Shown here piece after piece: positions 5,788 through 9,278 of a stretch of 9,278 bases of DNA. This stretch comes from Thermoanaerobaculia bacterium. GTDB taxonomy: Bacteria > Acidobacteriota > Thermoanaerobaculia > UBA5066. The notes beneath the pieces were generated by a model. That model was given only the letters and a program-made list of their open reading frames with translations, made no database searches and was not told the DNA's origin. How positions within the stretch are numbered: position 1 is the first letter of the stretch; the number at the start of each line of letters is the position of its first letter. Location: contig JAGOBQ010000132.1 in the NCBI GenBank assembly GCA_017999215.1, positions 1 through 9,278 of the forward strand, in the 5' to 3' direction. Position numbers and translations under genes: made by a program.

Positions 5788-8199
5788 GTGACGTCCGACG
5801 ACGTCGTCCGGCGAGTCGCGGTTCTCCTTCCGACCGGGTTCCCGGGCCTCGCCACCTACCTCCTCCCTTCCGAGCTGCCGATCCCTCCGGCGGGCGCGCG
5901 CGTCGCCGTGCCGTTCGGGCCACGGCTGCTCGCGGGCGTCGTCGTCCCGGGGGAGCCCGGGCCGCCGCCCGACGGCACGGCCCTTCGCGAGGTCCTGACG
6001 ATCCTCGACGACGAGCCGTTCCTCCCGGAGGCATTCGTCGGCCTCCTGACCCGGGCCGCCGACTACTACTTCGCTCCGCCCGGCGAGCTCCTCCGCGCCG
6101 CGGTACCCGCCCGGCTGCTCGCGGCCGGGACCGCGGCCTACGTCCCGACGAGCCGCGCCGTGGGCGCGCGCGCGCCGGAGGGGCTCGCGGGGGCCGTCCT
6201 CGCCGAGGTCCTGGCGTCGGGGCGCGCGACGGCGCTCGAGATCGGCGAACGCGTCGGCTCCCGCGGCCTCGGGAAGGCTCTTCGCGCCCTGCTCGATGCC
6301 GGGCTCATCCGGATTCCCTCGGAGGAGCTCCGGGCCGCTCGCCCCCCGACGGCGAAGAGCTTCGCGGCGCGGGGGAGCGCCGACGACCTCCGCCTCGCGC
6401 GACGGCCCGGACAGAGGAGGGCCCTCGCCGCGCTCGTCGCGCTCGGGAGGCCGGCGTCGGCGGCGGAGCTTCGCGCCGCGGGAGTGTCGGCCGGAATGCT
6501 GGCCGCGCTGGCGAAGCAGTCGCTCGTCGCGGTCGTCGAGGAGGAACGGCCGGCGGACGCAGCCGCCCACGCGCTCCCGGCGCGGGCCGCCGCGCCCTTC
6601 GAGCCGACGGCCGCCCAGCGCGCGGCCGTCGACGCGGTGGCCGCCGCGCTCGAGCGCGGCGGAGAGGCCCGCTTCCTTCTCGACGGCGTGACCGGCAGCG
6701 GGAAGACGGAGGTCTACCTCGCCGCGCTCGAGAGGGCGATCGGGCTGGGCCGGCAGGGGATCCTCCTGGTGCCCGAGATCGCCCTCGCGCCCGGGCTCAT
6801 CCGGCGGGTCGTCGCCCGGTTCGGCTCGCGCGTCGCCCTCCTCCACAGCGGCCTGTCGGACGGAGAGCGTTCCGCCGCCTGGGAGCGGGCGCGGCGCGGC
6901 GACGTCGACGCCGTCGTCGGCCCTCGCTCCGCCGTCTTCGCCCCGCTGCCGCGGCTCGGACTGATCGTCGTCGACGAAGCGCACGACGGCTCCTACAAGC
7001 AGGGCGAGGCGCCGCGGTACGACTCCCGGACCGTAGCCCGCGTCCGCGCGCACGGCGAGGGGGCGGTCCTCCTCCTCGGGACGGCGACGCCGTCCATGGA
7101 GGACGAGCAGGCCGCCCGCGACGGGCGCCTGCCGCGTCTCGTCCTGCCGGCGCGCCCCGGCTCCCGAGCGCGGGCCCGTGTGGAGGTCGTCGACCTCCGG
7201 GGCGAGGCCGCCCGTCCCGGAGATCACGGGCGCGTCCTCTTCGCCGCGCGGACGGTGGAGCTCCTGAGTGGGGCGTTCGAGCGCGGCGAGCAGGCGATCG
7301 TCCTCCTGAATCGCCGCGGCTTCTCGCCAGCCCTCCTCTGCCGTGCCTGCGGCCACGACTTCCGGTGCGCCTCGTGCTCGGTCGCCCGGACCTACCACCG
7401 GCGCGGGGAGAGGCTCCTCTGCCACTACTGCGGCGACTTCGTCCCGCGACCGCGCGCGTGTCCGGACTGCGGCTCCGACGTCCTGATGCCGGTCGGCTTC
7501 GGCACCGAACGCCTCGCCGAGCGGTTCGAGGAGCTCTTCCCGGAGGTCCCGTACGCCGTCCTCGACCGGGACGCGGCCGCGCGCCGCGGAGGAGCGGTCC
7601 GCGTCCTCGGCGATTTCGAGTCGGGCGCCGCGCAGGCGCTCCTGGGGACGCAGATGGTGGCGAAGGGGCACGACTTCCCGAACGCCACGGTCCTCGCCGT
7701 CCTCGATGCCGACGCGCTTCTCTCGTTCCCCGACTTCCGTTCCGCGGAACGGACGTTCCAGCTCGTCACCCAGGCGGCCGGCCGGGTCGGCCGGGGGGAG
7801 CTTCCCGGGATCGTGGCGGTGCAGACCGCCCGGCCCGAGCACGAAGCGATCGCGGCCGCCGTCGCCCAGGACCATGCCGCCTTCGCGGAGGGAGAGCTTC
7901 GGTTCCGCCGGGCCTTCGGCTACCCGCCCTTCTCCCACCTCCTCCTCGCGCTCTGGACGGCGAAGGAGCTCCCGGAGGCCGAGGCCGCCGCTCGCGCCGG
8001 CCGTTCCGCGATCGCGGGGCTGCCGAGGCTGCGGCTGCTCGGCCCGGCGCCGGCGCCGCTGGAGCGGCTCAAGGGCCTCTACAGGGTCCAGCTCCTCGTC
8101 CGCTCCGACTCCCGGGAGGCGCTGGCGGCGGCCGGCGAGCTCCTCCGGTCGCTCCCGGAGCCGCCCCGGCTCGACCGGGACCCCCAGAACCTCCTCTGA
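5788..8199 (+). CDS. priA: Primosomal protein N' (PriA replication-restart helicase)
   Basis: Superfamily 2 3'-to-5' DNA helicase that recognises abandoned replication forks and reloads the replisome. The product is 803 residues, at the long end of normal. The N-terminal 3'-DNA-binding domain is seen in VRRVAVLLPTGFPG and ARVAVPFGPRLLAGVVV (about residues 33-52); a winged-helix region and an Ala/Arg-rich stretch follow to about 270. Walker A GVTGSGKT is at 300-307 (Lys306), the DEAH box at 396-399, then the aromatic-rich-loop region KQGEAPRYDSR and motif III GTATPS. Eight zinc-binding cysteines are all present (518, 521, 527, 530, 545, 548, 558, 561). Later helicase motifs GTERLAE, GTQMVAKGHDFPN and the VTQAAGRVGRG block (motif VI) are intact. 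GTG 5788 is 4 bp after the preceding stop and gives the family N-terminus; no clear Shine-Dalgarno is present, so it is probably read by coupling. Confidence 0.97.
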   Translation: MTSDDVVRRVAVLLPTGFPGLATYLLPSELPIPPAGARVAVPFGPRLLAGVVVPGEPGPPPDGTALREVLTILDDEPFLPEAFVGLLTRAADYYFAPPGELLRAAVPARLLAAGTAAYVPTSRAVGARAPEGLAGAVLAEVLASGRATALEIGERVGSRGLGKALRALLDAGLIRIPSEELRAARPPTAKSFAARGSADDLRLARRPGQRRALAALVALGRPASAAELRAAGVSAGMLAALAKQSLVAVVEEERPADAAAHALPARAAAPFEPTAAQRAAVDAVAAALERGGEARFLLDGVTGSGKTEVYLAALERAIGLGRQGILLVPEIALAPGLIRRVVARFGSRVALLHSGLSDGERSAAWERARRGDVDAVVGPRSAVFAPLPRLGLIVVDEAHDGSYKQGEAPRYDSRTVARVRAHGEGAVLLLGTATPSMEDEQAARDGRLPRLVLPARPGSRARARVEVVDLRGEAARPGDHGRVLFAARTVELLSGAFERGEQAIVLLNRRGFSPALLCRACGHDFRCASCSVARTYHRRGERLLCHYCGDFVPRPRACPDCGSDVLMPVGFGTERLAERFEELFPEVPYAVLDRDAAARRGGAVRVLGDFESGAAQALLGTQMVAKGHDFPNATVLAVLDADALLSFPDFRSAERTFQLVTQAAGRVGRGELPGIVAVQTARPEHEAIAAAVAQDHAAFAEGELRFRRAFGYPPFSHLLLALWTAKELPEAEAAARAGRSAIAGLPRLRLLGPAPAPLERLKGLYRVQLLVRSDSREALAAAGELLRSLPEPPRLDRDPQNLL

Positions 8200-8212
8200 C
8201 GGTCCGGCCGTC
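8198..8212. promoter_or_regulatory. Short inverted repeat before accA
   Basis: GACGG (8198-8202) and CCGTC (8208-8212) are perfect inverted copies around TCCGG. They start within the priA stop codon and lie just upstream of the candidate accA -10 box. It could be an operator or a weak transcript hairpin; the arms are only 5 bp in GC-rich DNA, so chance is a fair explanation. Confidence 0.25.
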
Positions 8213-8218
8213 GCGGTC

Positions 8219-8227
8219 TGGTACATT
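8219..8227 (+). promoter_or_regulatory. Candidate extended -10 promoter for accA
   Basis: TGGTACATT reads as an extended -10 element (TGn followed by TACATT, 4 of 6 to TATAAT). Six bases separate it from the GTG start at 8234, the same spacing as at gmk, so the message would be leaderless or nearly so. A CTGAC at 8196-8200 resembles a -35 core but is too far away for normal spacing, which an extended -10 can tolerate. Confidence 0.4.
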
Positions 8228-8233
8228 CCGGGG

Positions 8234-9196
8234 GTGAGTTCCGATCACCGGTTCGAGGAGCCTCTGGAGCGGCTCCGGGCGCGCATCGACGGACTGCGGG
8301 AAAGCCCCGGGAGCCCCGCCCGGGACAAGGCGATCCGCAAGATCTCCGACAGGCTCGTGAAGCTCTCGGGGGAGATCTACGCGAACCTCACCCCGTGGCA
8401 GAAGACGCTCGTCGCCCGCCATCCGGCCCGCCCCTTCACGCTCGACTACGTCCGGGTCCTTCTCCGCGACTTCGTCGAGCTGCGCGGGGACCGGGCCTTC
8501 GCAGACGACCCGGCGATCGTGGCCGGCTTCGGGGTCCTCGGCGGCCGGACGGTCGCCGTCGTCGGCCACCAGAAGGGGCGCGACACGAAGGAGAAGGTCC
8601 GCCGGAACTTCGGCATGCCCCGTCCCGAGGGCTACCGAAAGGCGCTTCGCGTGATGAAGCTCGCCGAGAAGTTCCATCGGCCCGTCCTGACGTTCATCGA
8701 CACGCCGGGCGCCTATCCGGGAGTCGAGAGCGAGGAGCGGGGCGTCTCGGAAGCGATCGCCGTGAACCTGCTCGAGATGGCGCGCCTGAAGGTGCCGCTC
8801 GTCGCGACCGTGACGGGCGAAGGCGGATCGGGCGGCGCCCTCGGAATCGGCGTCACGGATGCGATCCTGATGCTCGAGCACTCGGTCTATTCCGTCATCT
8901 CGCCGGAAGGGTGCGCCGCCATCCTCTGGAAGGACCAGGCGAAGGCGCGCGAGGCCGCCGAGGCGATGCGCATGACCGCCGCCGACTGCAAGGCTCTCGG
9001 GATCGCGGACGAGGTGATCCCGGAGCCTCCGGGCGGCGCCCACTCCGACCCGGTGGCGACGATCGACGCGGTCGGGCAGGCGCTCGCACGCCACCTCGAC
9101 CGCCTCGCGGCGATCCCGGTCGACGCCCTCCTCGAGGCCCGGTACGCGAAGTTCCGCCGGATGGGGGCCTGGGAGGGGTCCGCGGCCTCCCGGTGA
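8234..9196 (+). CDS. accA: Acetyl-CoA carboxylase carboxyltransferase subunit alpha
   Basis: Alpha subunit of the carboxyltransferase that, with AccD, moves the carboxyl group from biotin on AccB to acetyl-CoA, giving malonyl-CoA for fatty acid synthesis. From GTG 8234 the product is 320 residues, matching the family. The N-terminus has the characteristic FEEPLERLRARIDGL helix, then TPWQKTLVARHPARPFTLDYV, the ELRGDRAFADDPAIV block, GHQKGRDTKEKVRRNFGM, and FIDTPGAYPG at about 153-162. The Gly-rich turn GEGGSGGA at 195-202 corresponds to the oxyanion-hole glycines contacting carboxybiotin. The C-terminal ILWKDQAKAREAAEAMR block is present. No zinc domain is seen, as expected because it lies in AccD, which is not in this window. 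The frame stays open far upstream through priA, but only this start gives the family N-terminus. It follows priA by 34 bp and has its own candidate promoter. Confidence 0.97.
   Translation: MSSDHRFEEPLERLRARIDGLRESPGSPARDKAIRKISDRLVKLSGEIYANLTPWQKTLVARHPARPFTLDYVRVLLRDFVELRGDRAFADDPAIVAGFGVLGGRTVAVVGHQKGRDTKEKVRRNFGMPRPEGYRKALRVMKLAEKFHRPVLTFIDTPGAYPGVESEERGVSEAIAVNLLEMARLKVPLVATVTGEGGSGGALGIGVTDAILMLEHSVYSVISPEGCAAILWKDQAKAREAAEAMRMTAADCKALGIADEVIPEPPGGAHSDPVATIDAVGQALARHLDRLAAIPVDALLEARYAKFRRMGAWEGSAASR
9169..9193 (+). promoter_or_regulatory. Hairpin burying a Shine-Dalgarno-like run at the accA end
   Basis: GGGAGG (9171-9176) can pair with CCTCCC (9186-9191) around a 9-nt loop, extended by a T-G wobble and a C-G pair at 9169-9170/9192-9193. 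The 5' arm is Shine-Dalgarno-like, and the 3' arm abuts the GTG of the next gene. Ribosomes finishing accA would melt it, which would fit coupling. Short stems are common in GC-rich DNA. Confidence 0.3.
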
Positions 9197-9278
9197 CCTC
9201 GGCCTTCCCGCCGCCACGCGTCACACGCAGACTCCGGCCTCACGACGCGGGCGCGGCCGCCCTCCTCGTGCGGGAGCT
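9193..9278 (+). CDS. Possible GNAT-family acetyltransferase (5' end only, cut by right edge)
   Basis: Only 28 codons plus two bases are visible. The GTG start overlaps the accA stop in a 4-bp GTGA. The product begins VTSAFPPPRVTRRLRPHDAG and continues AAALLVREL. An Arg-Leu-Arg-Pro strand followed by HDA and an Ala/Leu-rich helix resembles the opening beta strand and first helix of GNAT acetyltransferases such as RimI (the xIRpatxxDaxxL pattern). No acetyl-CoA binding motif is within the window, so the family call is tentative; that a coding region starts here is better supported by the overlap and the open frame. Confidence 0.45.
   Translation, partial: MTSAFPPPRVTRRLRPHDAGAAALLVRE

Noticed and set aside
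3826..8226. Very long open frame (1466 codons) on the minus strand covering coaBC, the glycosylase, the unknown gene and priA
   Set aside because: It is antisense to several genes with intact family motifs, its translation is Arg/Gly/Glu-rich low-complexity sequence with no recognisable motif, and long antisense frames are expected where third positions are almost all G or C.
7706..8233. In-frame upstream extension of accA through the priA end
   Set aside because: Ser/Arg/Pro-rich shadow translation; the AccA family N-terminus begins right after GTG 8234 and gives the normal 320-residue length.
1..9278. Search for a new defence system, mobile element, CRISPR array, tRNA or riboswitch
   Set aside because: No direct-repeat arrays, integrase or transposase motifs, terminal inverted repeats, tRNA-like folds or long untranslated leaders were visible; the window is mainly conserved housekeeping genes.

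Overview
This is a GC-rich window (by eye about 70% G+C, with heavy use of GTG starts and TGA stops) carrying a gene-dense, all-plus-strand block of housekeeping genes. The omega subunit sequence, the coaBC-linked family 4 uracil-DNA glycosylase and the general codon style suggest Acidobacteriota or a similar GC-rich deep-branching Gram-negative lineage. This placement is an inference from gene style, not a phylogeny. The MsbA-like exporter at the left edge fits a diderm.

Layout from left to right: the 3' part of an MsbA/type-1 ABC exporter (2-1243, cut by the left edge); yicC (1240-2109); an 88-bp gap with a GC hairpin and a candidate promoter; gmk (2198-2824); rpoZ (about 2883-3161); coaBC (3170-4417); a type-4 uracil-DNA glycosylase (4381-5163); an unrecognised single-anchor exported protein with one Ca-loop-like motif (5160-5783); priA (5788-8199); a 34-bp gap with a candidate promoter; accA (8234-9196); and the first 28 codons of a possible GNAT acetyltransferase (9193 to the right edge).

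The order yicC-gmk-rpoZ-coaBC-priA is an old and widely conserved arrangement (compare yloC-remA-gmk-rpoZ-coaBC-priA in Bacillus subtilis). It links RNA turnover, GTP/dGTP precursor supply, RNA polymerase assembly, CoA synthesis and replication restart. Here the remA slot is empty, two genes (the glycosylase and the unknown exported protein) sit between coaBC and priA, and accA follows priA. CoaBC (CoA supply) and AccA (malonyl-CoA) both feed lipid synthesis, and the flanking MsbA-like exporter would act on lipids, but the link is only loose.

Junctions are very tight: three 4-bp GTGA stop/start overlaps (1240, 5160, 9193), one 37-bp overlap (4381-4417) and gaps of 4-8 bp elsewhere. This suggests translational coupling and two or three transcription units. 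No stretch over 300 bases lacks a gene. I saw no tRNA, rRNA, CRISPR array, insertion sequence or phage gene. I found no clearly new multi-gene system; the most open items are the uncharacterised protein at 5160-5783 and the regulatory signals before gmk, accA and the last gene.
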